Shown: positions 12,001 through 22,368 of the stretch, piece after piece
How the letters are laid out: every line of letters starts with the position of its first letter
How positions within the stretch are numbered: position 1 is the first letter of the stretch
NCBI GenBank assembly: GCA_022560025.1
Contig: JAFISE010000002.1
Location: 496,001-560,000, forward strand
Source of the DNA: Stagonosporopsis chrysanthemi
Lineage: Eukaryota > Ascomycota > Dothideomycetes > Pleosporales > Didymellaceae
Direction: 5' to 3'
DNA length: 64,000 nt
Notes under the pieces: generated by a model
What the model saw: only the letters and a program-made list of their open reading frames with translations
What the model was told of the DNA's origin: nothing
Databases searched by the model: none
Program-made: the position numbers and the translations under genes

Positions 12001-13214
12001 TGTATCCAAGTCGGGAACTTGATGTTATGTGGCCCAGTGAGCATCAACGACAGCGTAGTGTACCGGAAAACCAAATGATTGAAGTGAAGACTGAGTAGAG
12101 TATATGTGATGGAAGGGTGGTTGTAACGGACTTTAAGTGTAGATTATTGTATCATCATGCTGGAGAAATTCAGAGAACGCCCATTCGCACCTGATTGAAC
12201 CAGAAAGAGAGAAGAGCCAACCGTCAAAGCCACCTTGGGACATTGACTGCCGCTTCGCCTTGCAGGGATTGGGCCTGTAAGATGCAAGTCCAATGGGCGG
12301 GCGTGACGCGTCCGACACCCCTGGTACCAGTGTTGGGGAAAGGATTCTGCTGCAGGGAAGGTCAAATGCTTACCATCCGGTTGCCAGCCAACAAGCTTAG
12401 GCGGTCTGCCGGGCTGGAACTGCTTGGCACCAGCGTTGGACGACTGCAGGGAGGTCACCAGCCACGTGCCAGCCAGCCAGTTTCGGCGGCCCTTTCCCGG
12501 GAATGCTACAAATGCTTACCATCAGCAGCATGTCGAAGAGAGACCATTGGTCGTCGCAACATTCGCATCTCAATGATCAGTGGATGCAGTCAAAGCTTCT
12601 GGTGGTCCAAATTCGGCTGTGAATTTCTTCAGTATGATGACACTGGGACCGCATGAGAGCTTTGATAGTAACATACTGACATACGTGGTCTGCTTGGTGC
12701 CGCGAAGCCAGACCTCACACCCACGCCGCGGAGGAGGACGACTCTTAGCTGTTCGCCCAGACCACTCCTGCACACAACTTGCAAGGCTGTCAGCCTGGTA
12801 TGAGGCAAAACTGCGAGGCTTCAGAGATCACATTAGTTTGGAGCGTTTCTTTCATATTTCCGCGCTAGCTCAATGCTAGGGCCCTAATGTCATATGAATC
12901 TCTTAAAAAATCGAAGGAAGCATTGAAGAGGTAGAAACCCGCAATTCCTTGTCAGCACCTTCTTAGTGCCCGCTCGGTTGGGGCCGGGGCCGCCCCACAA
13001 CAACGACGCTACAACTGCTTACACCCTACTCCAACATCCACCCCCTCTCCACGCCCCTAAAGGTGAACTCAGCACCACGATTGAACGTTAACACGCTAGT
13101 ACCAAATCTCTTCCTATACCCGGCGCACATGTCGCCTACGCCCCTCAACAGTCACCTCGAAATCACTCATGAATCGACGCAACCCAATCCAAACTCGACT
13201 CGATCGGCATACAC
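12001..13214. other. Spacer between the two small membrane-protein genes
   Basis: No gene is supported. Around 12320-12530 there is an imperfect duplication: ACCAGTGTTGG / ACCAGCGTTGG, CTGCAGGGA, GCCAGCCA, and the decamer GCTTACCATC each occur twice in similar order. This could be a remnant of an old tandem duplication or a decayed repeat. The rest looks unstructured. Confidence 0.4.
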
Positions 13215-13636
13215 CTAGTAGTTATAGTGATGGTCACGCAGTGTCTGTTGTTGTCGGGCGTCTATATCTTGCTGGCTTGAGCTTGCGTGGTTGAGGAGTT
13301 GCGTGCCCTGGTTGTGTTGTGCTTGAGCTGCTGCTCCTGTCAGTCAGACCTCAAATATAGGAACAATTTATATGTACTGGATGCTTTAGAAACCCTCCAT
13401 CGTGATAGTCTCTGTCGACAGCTTGGCCACGCGGGGCCGAATACGCAGCATAGTAATGGTACGATGACGCCTGCGACGCCTACAAGGATGGCCATGAGGT
13501 CAAATATATCTCCTTTGGACCAGCCGTCTGTTGCATTTGTGTCTTGATTTTGCGTTGGCGCATTGGTTGGGAAGCCAATTGCTTGGTGGATATGTAACAA
13601 GACTAGAAGAAGAAGCTCGGTTGCCAATGCGACCAT
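13215..13636 (-). CDS. Small single-pass membrane protein, CC-x5-WP type (copy 2)
   Basis: Exon 1 is 13636-13378 and exon 2 is 13336-13215. The 41-bp intron (GTACAT donor, CTGACAG acceptor) is short, but the phase fits and exon 2 is open to a stop. The product has 126 residues. It has a signal peptide (MVALATELLLLVLLHIHQAI), a short Thr/Asn-rich ectodomain with one N-glycosylation sequon (NAT), and a membrane helix (DLMAILVGVAGVIVPLLCC). A basic stretch follows (CRQRLSRWRVSK), then a Gln-rich cytoplasmic tail ending HHYNY. It shares CC-x5-WP and the whole layout with the gene at 11561-12000 on the same strand. If the intron is not used the protein would end earlier, with a short different tail. 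I do not recognise the family. Confidence 0.55.
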
Positions 13637-13940
13637 CTTAAGACTGGTTTGTCTGGACAAGGTTAAGTCCTGAGTGTTGTGGATGCGTGATAGATGCAGC
13701 ACTGAGTAAACGATAGTGGTACAATCATGATGTTGGTATCACTTCAGCGGAGGTCAGTATTTATACATCTCCAGCCGCCTTACAGAGACAAGAACCACCG
13801 CAGCCCGCGTTTCGACGGATGCGATATCATCGCCTAGACGGCCTGTGCGCAACTTCACGAGCCAGTCAGAGGCGCAGTGGAAGGGTAATGGTACAATTAA
13901 CTGAGTGGTGTGCCAAGGACATAGTCCTCGAGTTTATCAT

Positions 13941-14067
13941 GACATTGTGAGATATGAACATTGTGAGATATGAACATTGTGAGATATGAACATTGCGACA
14001 TTGCAACATTGCGACATTGCAACATTGCGACATTGCAACATTGCGACATTGCGACACTGCGACATTG
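13941..14067. repeat. Compound minisatellite
   Basis: About three 16-bp units (GAACATTGTGAGATAT, the first lacking one base) run into an array of 9-bp units alternating ACATTGCGA and ACATTGCAA, which decays at the right end. The 9-bp unit shares its ACATTG core with the 16-bp unit, so the short array probably arose from the long one by slippage. On the minus strand it creates an open frame repeating SQCRNVA, which I do not treat as a gene. Confidence 0.9.
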
Positions 14068-14292
14068 AGATATCGTGACACTAGCACATTATGGGAATTT
14101 TGAAGGCATTGTCATTGGCACATCTTACGCTGTGCGCACCCTTAAACACTACAACGCAGCTTGAACTTCAAACCTTAAAAGCTTAACGACCACGCAATGA
14201 AAACTATTCTAAAAACACAGGAGTTATTGCGTAAACTAGCTCTATAATCCTGTGTAGTTACCTTATTTCATCAAGTGTTGTAGTCGTAGCTG

Positions 14293-14293
<1 letters not shown>

Positions 14294-14335
<42 letters not shown>
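14294..14335. repeat. GTT microsatellite, 14 copies
   Basis: A perfect run of 14 GTT triplets. It lies outside any gene I can support and should be length-variable between strains. Confidence 0.95.
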
Positions 14336-14419
14336 CACGGGTACTCGCTCATTTGTGGGTTGGGCTTTTTTTTTGTCACCCGTGGCACTTTACGTGACAT
14401 TTTGCGCATTGTTACACAG

Positions 14420-14648
14420 TACGAAGGAGCTACCCTACATTGACTACGTCTTAATGCATATTGTCTGAAACCTCCAACATAAAAGACAAATTCACGCTTA
14501 CAGAAATAAAGCTTATATTACTCTATCTGTTAGTCAATTAGGCTTAGTTTTAGCTGTCTCTTTTAGTGACTGTATGCAGAAATTGCAACAAGCATAGGGT
14601 CGTATGGTGCTCGACAACGATCGCTCAAAAGAAACAAGCTCCTTCGTA
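14420..14648. repeat. Short inverted repeat bounding 229 bp
   Basis: TACGAAGGAGCT at 14420-14431 recurs as its reverse complement AGCTCCTTCGTA at 14637-14648. The enclosed DNA is A+T-rich and has no gene. It could be a small non-autonomous inverted-repeat element, but a perfect match of only 12 bp and no clear target-site duplication make chance possible. Confidence 0.3.
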
Positions 14649-15108
14649 GGCTCAGAATTTGCGGTCAGCGAATCACAATCAGCTTAGCGCCAAACTCTCT
14701 CCACCTTTTGCCTGTCCGTAACTCCGCTACCAGGGCGGGTGGGCAAGACAGAACTTATATCATCAGTCTACTCGAAGCATTATTCTGCAGTTCTATAGAT
14801 CAAACCCACCGTTGTCTGCCACAGCAGTGTCGCCTTGTATACCCATGTGTACATGTAAGCTGCTGTATGCGAAGAACACCCCGTGCACATCTGAATACAA
14901 GTAACTGTGATGAAGAGATCCAACAATCTGGTCTGCAAGCGTGAGCTTCAATGTCTATATGCTAAATGCCAATTCCTGTGCCTATACAAGGCGTATCCTG
15001 CAATATCCAACAACCACAATCCACATATCTATATCCGGGGTATCAATATGAATAGTAGCCCACCGTGCACTGAATGCACAGCAATGTTGCGCTAAGCCAA
15101 ATGCGCAC

Positions 15109-18100
15109 TCAACGCTCGTTCCAACGCTCGCCGTAGCCCCCGTAGGCCCCTGTTCCTCCTCCCCTCATGTATACCCTCCTGGTGCTGCCCGTCTTGCCCA
15201 GATCAACAAAGTCCTGCACCGGCCGAAGCGCAGCAGCTCGGCTGGTTGATCGGCTGGCCGAGCGACTTTCGCTCCTGCTCTTGCTCTTGCTCCTGCTCCT
15301 GCCTTCGCCCCTCTCATCCTCTCTCGTCGCTTTGTTGAGATTGTTGTTACTCACGGAGCGCGCCTGCTTCATCATGCCTTTGATCCATTCCAGTTTGTCC
15401 CCAGTGAGCTCCACCTTTTTTGTCTTTGGACCTGCGAGTCCAACCTCGGTACCTTGCCACGAGGTTTGGGAATTGTTCGATGGAGGTGTAGGTGCTTCCT
15501 CAGCGATGGCCGGAGTTGAGTCTCGTTCGAATCTGGGCATCGGTGGGGGCGGAGACTCCGTCGCGATGCCGAGGCCTGCAAGCTTGCCATCTGGTGTTGT
15601 ATTCGGGGTCTTGCGACCGCCACTAGAGCGGCGCGTGGTGCTCATAGCACTTCCAGGTCTTGTAGTTGCGTTGTCCTGATTTTGTACTTCAAGACCAAGG
15701 ATTTCGAATTTGCCCTCGCTCGCTGTACGGCGACCGTGATGCTCAGCGTACTGGCGCAAATATTCGCCTAGATCAGACCAGCCTCCACCGACCCGGACCA
15801 TGACACGTTCACCGTTCTCACCAACGCGGCGGATGAATAGCTTGATGGGTTGCTCCTTGCCAGGCTGTGTAAGATGATAGAGTTTGATGTCATTGTCGAT
15901 CCTTGCGTTTGCGGACTTGCGGACTGCTCCCGGATTGGCGCTTTCAAACTCAGTCTTAACAGGCGACAAAGTGAGTTGGGGTGTTCCCAGACCACTCGTC
16001 GAGCGAGCAGCACGCAAGTATCCCCTACTACTTTTGTGGCCAACGCCGCGAGATGGTTTGATTTCTGGCGCGTCTGCCCCCGGTCCCGAGGTAAGGCGGA
16101 TATGGGCTGGAATCGTAGTGAGAATGTCCGAGATCTTTCGCTCCAAGTCATCTACGGTGGTGGATCTCTTGTGGCCGAATTGTGTTGGCGGCCACGGTGC
16201 GCTGTCGACGTTGGACAGAGCTGCACCTTTTGCCGGCCGGCGTTTGGTCATGGCAGCATTGAGCTCAGGCCGGGGAGCCCTGATGCTGCGGTTGGTAGCA
16301 GTGCGGGCAGAGGGTGACTCCTCAACGACACTTCTGGGGCTCGAGTCGAAAGAAGTGTCGGACGAAACAGAGCTAGCGCTAGGGCGACGCGATCGTGGAG
16401 TTTGTGGGACTTCACCATCCACGTCGGTGGATGCAAGAGTTGGAGAGTGGGAAAAAGTTTTGGAGTCAAGCTTGTGTGTGAAGCTTACGGGGCTACCTTC
16501 GCTGATGGGAATTTGAGACAGACTCTCATAGCTGGAGACCACGCGAACTGCATCCGTTGGGGTGTCACCGGGGGTAACATGTACTATGGTATCCCCCTCG
16601 TCAAACTCATAGTCATCCTCAGTAGGTGGCGATGCAGTTTCGACATCGATCTTGCGTGCTATGCTGGCCGATTGTGCGTGGTCATCGGAGCCACCAGAAC
16701 TGGCGGTGTCGACAACGATACTAGGATGTAACTGCGACAAGCTCTCTTCGAAACCTGGCGTTGTAGGCTGAGAAGATTTCTGGGTCGCATCTTCGAGGAC
16801 AGGTTCGTGTGTCGGCACGATCGATGTCGAGCTGGCGGCTTCTTCTGCTGCGACAATCGACTCTTCCGTAGTTGCTACAGGCGAAGGCGGACTGGGCTCG
16901 ACAATATTGAGTCGGGGCAGCTGAGGCTCCGTGGACAATTGAAGTACACGCTTATCGATGGGAAGTAGCGGCGCCCGTGGGGTTGGTGGTGCATCGGAAT
17001 GTGGTTTGAATGTGAGATCTTCTTGTTGCTTGGCTTGCTCCTGCCCTTGCTTCGCCTGGATTGATTGTCTGCGGACATCGAACTCAATCACTCTTCTTGT
17101 AGACTCTGGCGCCCATTGTCCAAAATCAGCTTCCAAGGTTTCAAAGACGTCAATCCAGCGGTCTGGCAGGCAGTCATCGTGGCCTTCTAATGTATCTAAC
17201 ATCCGGTCGAGGCGTCGACCGAGATCGTTGACCTTGGTCCGTAGCACGCCTGAAATCGTCTCCACGGCCTCCTTCCATTGAGCGAATGCGACATCTGATG
17301 AATCAGCAGGCGGCTCAAGCGCATTCCAGCCCAAGCCCATGGCCTTCTGGGCCTGCTTGAGATCGTCAAGGTAGCGGGGTACAGAGCGGAGGATCGAGAC
17401 ACGGGCGGTCCACGTGTTGAGGCGGTCTTTGAGCTGGGCGTGGTGTGGAAGGGCAGAGAGTAGCGTCTGTGTGATGAGGAAGGAGAAGTCGTCCATGGGC
17501 CGGAAGTTGGAGCGGTTTGCACTGAAGCCGGCTGAACCGGGGCGCGACCGGCCTTGGGGGTGCATGTCCAGCACATACTCCTTCAGCTCGTCCACGTCCA
17601 GTTTCAGCAGCTCCTCGCCCATGTCGTCAAGGCGCGCCTCGTGCTGCTCAAGCTCGGTTGACAGCAGCGAGCCATAGTACTGCAATGGGGCTAGTGCATC
17701 TGCAGCATCGACATGTTCGCCAATGCGTGCCTCCAAGCTGCGGCGGTGCTTCTCCTTGTCTTCCTCGCTCGGCTGCTCGAAGCCGCCAGTCCATCCCCAG
17801 CGCTCGATTTCAGCGCACCAGCTCTTCAGGCGCTGCGCAGCCTTGGCGACGCGTGTGCCCAGATCGCGTTCGGCGGCGGTGAGTGTGTCGATGCACGCAA
17901 AGATCTTGTATTCGTCCCGTGTCGTGTCGAACGGAACGGGCTCCTCGGCGAAAGCGCGCAGGGTGGTCTCGGGGGACAGATCGCGCAGGTGGCTTTCCTC
18001 AGAGGCTCCAAGCATGCGGCCTCTGCGGAGGCCGGGCGACGTCATGGGCGACGGAGCTCGCCGCGGCGTGATGGGAGGCGCCAGTCGCATCGGCGACATG

Positions 18101-18111
18101 AAGGCAGCCAT
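15109..18111 (-). CDS. GAS2 (GAR) domain protein, likely microtubule-associated
   Basis: A single exon of 1,000 codons starts at ATG 18111. Residues of about 60-360 are largely helical and probably coiled-coil, with regular charged heptads (ERDLGTRVAKAAQRLKSW, DDLKQAQKAMG). A long disordered Ser/Pro/Thr-rich middle follows. The GAS2 domain lies at about residues 738-795 (DIKLYHLTQPGKEQPIKLFI and VMVRVGGGWSDLGEYL). Proteins such as mammalian GAS2 and spectraplakins bind microtubules through this domain, so a role in the fungal microtubule cytoskeleton is a family-based inference. The C-terminal tail has an RS-rich basic stretch and ends in Gly/Tyr-rich sequence. No calponin-homology domain is visible, unlike animal GAS2. 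Long open frames on the opposite strand are shadows of this biased coding sequence. Confidence 0.85.
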   Translation of the reverse strand: MAAFMSPMRLAPPITPRRAPSPMTSPGLRRGRMLGASEESHLRDLSPETTLRAFAEEPVPFDTTRDEYKIFACIDTLTAAERDLGTRVAKAAQRLKSWCAEIERWGWTGGFEQPSEEDKEKHRRSLEARIGEHVDAADALAPLQYYGSLLSTELEQHEARLDDMGEELLKLDVDELKEYVLDMHPQGRSRPGSAGFSANRSNFRPMDDFSFLITQTLLSALPHHAQLKDRLNTWTARVSILRSVPRYLDDLKQAQKAMGLGWNALEPPADSSDVAFAQWKEAVETISGVLRTKVNDLGRRLDRMLDTLEGHDDCLPDRWIDVFETLEADFGQWAPESTRRVIEFDVRRQSIQAKQGQEQAKQQEDLTFKPHSDAPPTPRAPLLPIDKRVLQLSTEPQLPRLNIVEPSPPSPVATTEESIVAAEEAASSTSIVPTHEPVLEDATQKSSQPTTPGFEESLSQLHPSIVVDTASSGGSDDHAQSASIARKIDVETASPPTEDDYEFDEGDTIVHVTPGDTPTDAVRVVSSYESLSQIPISEGSPVSFTHKLDSKTFSHSPTLASTDVDGEVPQTPRSRRPSASSVSSDTSFDSSPRSVVEESPSARTATNRSIRAPRPELNAAMTKRRPAKGAALSNVDSAPWPPTQFGHKRSTTVDDLERKISDILTTIPAHIRLTSGPGADAPEIKPSRGVGHKSSRGYLRAARSTSGLGTPQLTLSPVKTEFESANPGAVRKSANARIDNDIKLYHLTQPGKEQPIKLFIRRVGENGERVMVRVGGGWSDLGEYLRQYAEHHGRRTASEGKFEILGLEVQNQDNATTRPGSAMSTTRRSSGGRKTPNTTPDGKLAGLGIATESPPPPMPRFERDSTPAIAEEAPTPPSNNSQTSWQGTEVGLAGPKTKKVELTGDKLEWIKGMMKQARSVSNNNLNKATREDERGEGRSRSKSKSRSESRSASRSTSRAAALRPVQDFVDLGKTGSTRRVYMRGGGTGAYGGYGERWNER

Positions 18112-19286
18112 GGTAATGAGCGTGGGCGGGAGGGAGCGGCGGCGCGGACATGTATAAGGAGTGGAAATGACGAGGCAGTCGCAAACGAGGTTTGTCTGAG
18201 ACTCTACAGGGTCGCAGAGGGCTGCGGGCGCGAGTGCGGTTTGTCCAAGGCGGTTGTTTGGTAGTGACGCACGCTGCTCCTTCGCCTCAGCAACGGCGCT
18301 CCATCTGCAGCTTGGTGTTGTACATTCGAGCCGCTTGACAACGCCTCATGCAGCAGCCATGGGCGCCGTCTCCACGCGTCTAGGCCGAAACCGTCCTGGT
18401 GCACCGGCCCTGTGCTCCGTGCCTGGACATCTGCGGCTGTTCTTTCAGCTCTCCGACTGCACTGCAAGGCGGCCACACCGGCAGTGCCGGGATCATAGAA
18501 GACGTGGACTGTTCCTAGAAGTTTTGCTCAAGTCTAGATAAAAATCCGAAACAGACCCTTGACATCCATTCGCCGATCAGATCCCCGCACTGAGGGCCTT
18601 AGCCGTTGCCGTTACCGCTACAGTTTACAACAAGCTAGCAAAAGAGCCTATTAGAGACCTAGGAGAAGATCTTGGTGACATGAGAACGTGTTCAGGTAAA
18701 CACTTTGGGTCAACAACAGCCTACCAGAGCCCGTCTCCCGACAGTCCCGTCCGCTGTACAAGCCGACGTGGCCAGCCTCTGTACGTGCAGACCCATGATG
18801 TGAAGGCACGCCCTCGTGGCGTGGGCATCACCATGATTGCGCTAGTGATAAGAGCCAAGATTGCACTCGCTTCAAAGACACTGATTTACGGGGAGAGATC
18901 ACGCTTCAGCACGGAAGCACGCGGCTGACTCCAGTGCCGAAGATGCTCCTTGCTCCCCCATGTGCCCCACTGCGCAACACCGTCATCGTCTCTCGCCAAG
19001 CAACCATTAAGCTCATTATTGCGTCGCCATCTTTGCTACCTTCCTCATATAGCTCGAAGCTTACCAAGATAAATTATGGTTACGCAGAAGCTCTGCAGCT
19101 CGATACTTGGAAATGCCGCCATGACAGCTATCTCATCGGTGCTACTGTAGCAGGACCTCCCGACGCGGTCGACGTTATCAGAAGTCCAAATGCAGGATTG
19201 CAATTGGCCGTTATTTGGTTCTATAAGAGCGGAACGGTCGCCTGTGCTATGTGCCCCGCCATTGTGAGGTGCTGTTTGAGTGCAAT
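18112..19286. other. Divergent promoter region between GAS2 and M28 genes
   Basis: This 1.2-kb region contains the upstream regions of the divergently transcribed GAS2-domain and M28 peptidase genes. Short frames on both strands carry no motif. I see no RNA gene or repeat. Confidence 0.5.
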
Positions 19287-21531
19287 ATGAAAGCATCACT
19301 TTTCTTCCTCGCCGTTATCGGCGCAGAGGCCTGCCAGCGCGAGCGTGTGTTCAAACGTCATGCTCATGGTCACATCAAAAGACAGGCATCTTTTCCTCCT
19401 GTCTTGGACGCCAATGAGCAGATTCTAATCAATTCGTTCGACAATACTTCTATCGCCGAATGGTCGTACTACTACACCCATGGCGACCATATTGCAGGGA
19501 GGAATGAGTCAATGGCACAGTGGACTGCCGACAAGTGGGCTTCGTATGGTTTTACGTCGAGACTGGATGAGTACTGTAAGATGAATCAGCCTGAGCCTTA
19601 TTGGGGTCAGTTTCCGCTGTGAATCTGGACTAACCCTCCTCACAGATGTGTTCCTCAACTACCCAGTCTCGCACTCACTCGTCTTGACTTACCCCAATGG
19701 CAGTACCTACACTCCCACTCTTGAAGAAGCGGTGCTTGAAGAAGACCCAACCACCAGCTATCCCGATAGCATTTCAACCTTCCACGGCTACTCGTTCACC
19801 GGAAACGCATCTGCAGAATACGTCTACGTTGGAAGAGGCCAGCAAGTCGACTTTGATCGCCTGCAGGCTCTCGGTGTTGAGCTTGAGGGCAAGATTGCTC
19901 TGGCCAAGTACGGTGGTCCCTTCCGAGGCCTCAAGGTCAAGAATGCGCAAGATCATGGCATGATTGGCGCTGTCATTTTCACCGACCCAGGTGATGATGG
20001 CAACATGACTGAGGCCAAGGGTCAACTTGCATATCCCGATGGTCCTGCAAGGAACCCTACTACAGTCCAAAGAGGTAGCGTTCAGTTCCTTAGCACATAT
20101 CCTGGTGACCCTACTACACCCGGATATGTATCCAAGAAAGACTCTCCAAGAAGCGATCGCAGCATAATCACGCCTCAGATACCTTCCCTGCCAATTTCCT
20201 GGGCCGAGGCACAGCCACTGCTACAAGCTTTGAATGGCTTTGGTCCATCGAGCGCAGAGATCAACCGAACTGGGTGGGTTGGTGCCATTCCTGGCGTCAA
20301 CTACAATGCAGGTACCGGCTCAGGCGCTACACTTGACCTCAGCAATGTCATGAACGATACTTACGGATCCATCTGGAATTCCATTGGCATTATTAACGGC
20401 ACGCTCGAAGACGAGGTAGTCATTGTGGGTAACCATCGTGATGCGTGGATCATTGGAGGCGCTGCCGATCCGAACTCAGGTTCAGCTGTTCTCATTGAAC
20501 TCGCCAAGGCTTTCGGTGAGCTCGCAAAGACCGGGTGGAAGCCTGCTCGCACCATTGTGCTGTGCAGTTGGGATGCCGAGGAATATGGCCTCGTTGGGAG
20601 GTAAGCAAATCTTGACGACTACAACACCGTAGGGACGCTCACATTCTGCAGTACAGAGTGGATGGAGGAGTACATTCCGTGGCTTAAAAGTGCCGCAGTT
20701 TCCTACCTGAACATCGATGTTGCGGTTGCTGGCCCTATTCCAGACATCTCAGCAACCCCGGATCTTCATGCTATCGCCACTGATGTGATGAAGAAAGTTG
20801 TCTACCCCTTCCGCGGCAGCAGCAATCAGACAATGTACGATGTATGGTCTCAGGTTGACGGAACAGTAGGTGTGCTCGGCAGCGGCAGTGACTATACCGC
20901 CTTCCTCCATCGTGGTATTGCAGCAATCGACATGGGTGCTGGTGGTGGACCCAATGACCCAGTCTACCCATACCACTCTAACTACGACTCGTACCACTGG
21001 ATGGCAACCTTTGGTGACCCGGGCTTTCACACCCACAAGGCTATGGGCCAGTATCTGACTCTCCTCCTGTACCACATGGTCAACGACCCTGTGATTCCTC
21101 TGCAGCCTGCCGACTATGTAGAGGAGCTCAATACGTACCTCGAGGCGCTGGAGACGACAATCGCCACTGCCAATGCAACGGTCGATCTCTCGGCTCTGAC
21201 CGATGCCATCTCGACCTTCGGCACGTCCGCACAGCAGTTCAACGTCCTCCGTGACCAGGCTATTGCAGCCAATGACACAGCTCTGATCACTGTTCAAAAC
21301 CACAAAGCACGCGACTTCTCTCGTGGCTTCACATCCCAAGGTGGTCTCCCTACCAGAGAGTTCTACCAGCACACCATCTTCGCGCCCGGCCGCGACACTG
21401 GATATGCTCCCGTTACTTTCCCAGGCATCACCGAGAGCATCACTTTTGACGACGACATCGAATTGGCGCATGAGTGGGTCGAGAAGACTAGCGCTGCAAT
21501 CCTAGTTGCTGCAAGCATTCTCAAGACCTAA
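19287..21531 (+). CDS. Secreted M28 family glutamate carboxypeptidase II-like protein
   Basis: Exons are 19287-19605, 19646-20600 and 20652-21531, with introns of 40 and 51 bp and consistent phases. The product has 717 residues. A signal peptide (MKASLFFLAVIGAEA) starts at ATG 19287. A protease-associated domain covers about residues 170-245 (VELEGKIALAKYGGPFRG). The M28 catalytic core has the zinc and catalytic signatures GNHRDAWIIGGAADPNSGSA near 367, SWDAEEYGLVGS near 413 and YHSNYDSYHWM near 534. A helical dimerisation-type domain ends the protein, as in glutamate carboxypeptidase II and transferrin receptor. All expected metal ligands (His, Asp, Glu, Asp, His) appear present, so an active di-zinc carboxypeptidase is likely. 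Many NxS/T sequons fit secretion. Its substrate (C-terminal acidic residues of peptides) is inferred from the family. Confidence 0.93.
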
Positions 21532-22368
21532 ATGGGCCGTCCTTCTATTTGTGGTGATGAAGCATCGGCGTTGTGGGTGGCAGTTTGGTGCATATGGCGG
21601 CGTCTACGTAGAGGACCGACGCAAGCATGTAAATGCGAGGTACGGTGCTAGTCCAAGCGCGACATACACGCCAGCAGTAATCGTAGTCTAATGAACATGA
21701 ATCAACAAAGTTGTAGAACCCACGGTGTTTTGACATTGATTGCTTCGCGTCCGGCTACGTAATCGCCATCCCAACCTAGCTAGACCACAGCTATCCGGCT
21801 ATTGCTGCCGCGTATTCACCCAAACTCCGTGCTTTACTCAACATTCAGAGAGGCTTCATCGCATCCTTGTGTCAACTTCAGCCGCAGAGTATGTAGCAGG
21901 TTGTCGTCTGAGATTGCCAGATCCCGCGGGCTGGCCCCACGGCTGTTATGATGAACGACCCGCTCCTCTGCCGAACAACCCGAGGACCCACGAAATGACA
22001 AGCATACAATGCCATAATTGGGATTGCACTGCCGCGCAATGAAGCGCACACGACAAGTTCCCAGTCCCGGACGTATCAGCTTATGCCCATCCCTGTCAGC
22101 CTGGGGTAAGGGCAGCGGCTTACGAGGCGGCATGGTGCTTGTTTTGCACGGCGTCGTCATGCTTCTGTCGTCTTAACCCAAGTGAGACTGGGTTCGACCT
22201 GCATTGTGAATCAACATGTCTTGGATTCCGTCTGGCTTTTCTGACGGGAGATCGCGCATTCTTACGTTGTTGTCTTGAGCGATCTGTTGGTTCTTTACTG
22301 CCTTGTCGCTGCCTTCCGCCTCCTTCTACATTTCCGCATCGTTCTTTGCTGCGCCATCCCGAACAAGC
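21532..22368. other. Spacer between the M28 and SGNH genes
   Basis: No gene is supported. It holds the 3' region of the peptidase gene and the promoter of the SGNH-like gene. Confidence 0.5.

Larger units (their letters stand above)
13637..15108. other. Gene-free stretch rich in simple repeats
   Basis: No gene is supported in this 1.5-kb interval. It holds a compound minisatellite (13941-14067), a GTT microsatellite (14294-14335) and a 12-bp inverted repeat bounding about 230 bp (14420-14648). It is also richer in A+T than the flanking genes. Confidence 0.6.

Noticed and set aside
13866..14087. A 73-codon minus-strand frame repeating SQCRNVA
   Set aside because: It is made entirely by the 9-bp and 16-bp minisatellite units and has no features outside them.
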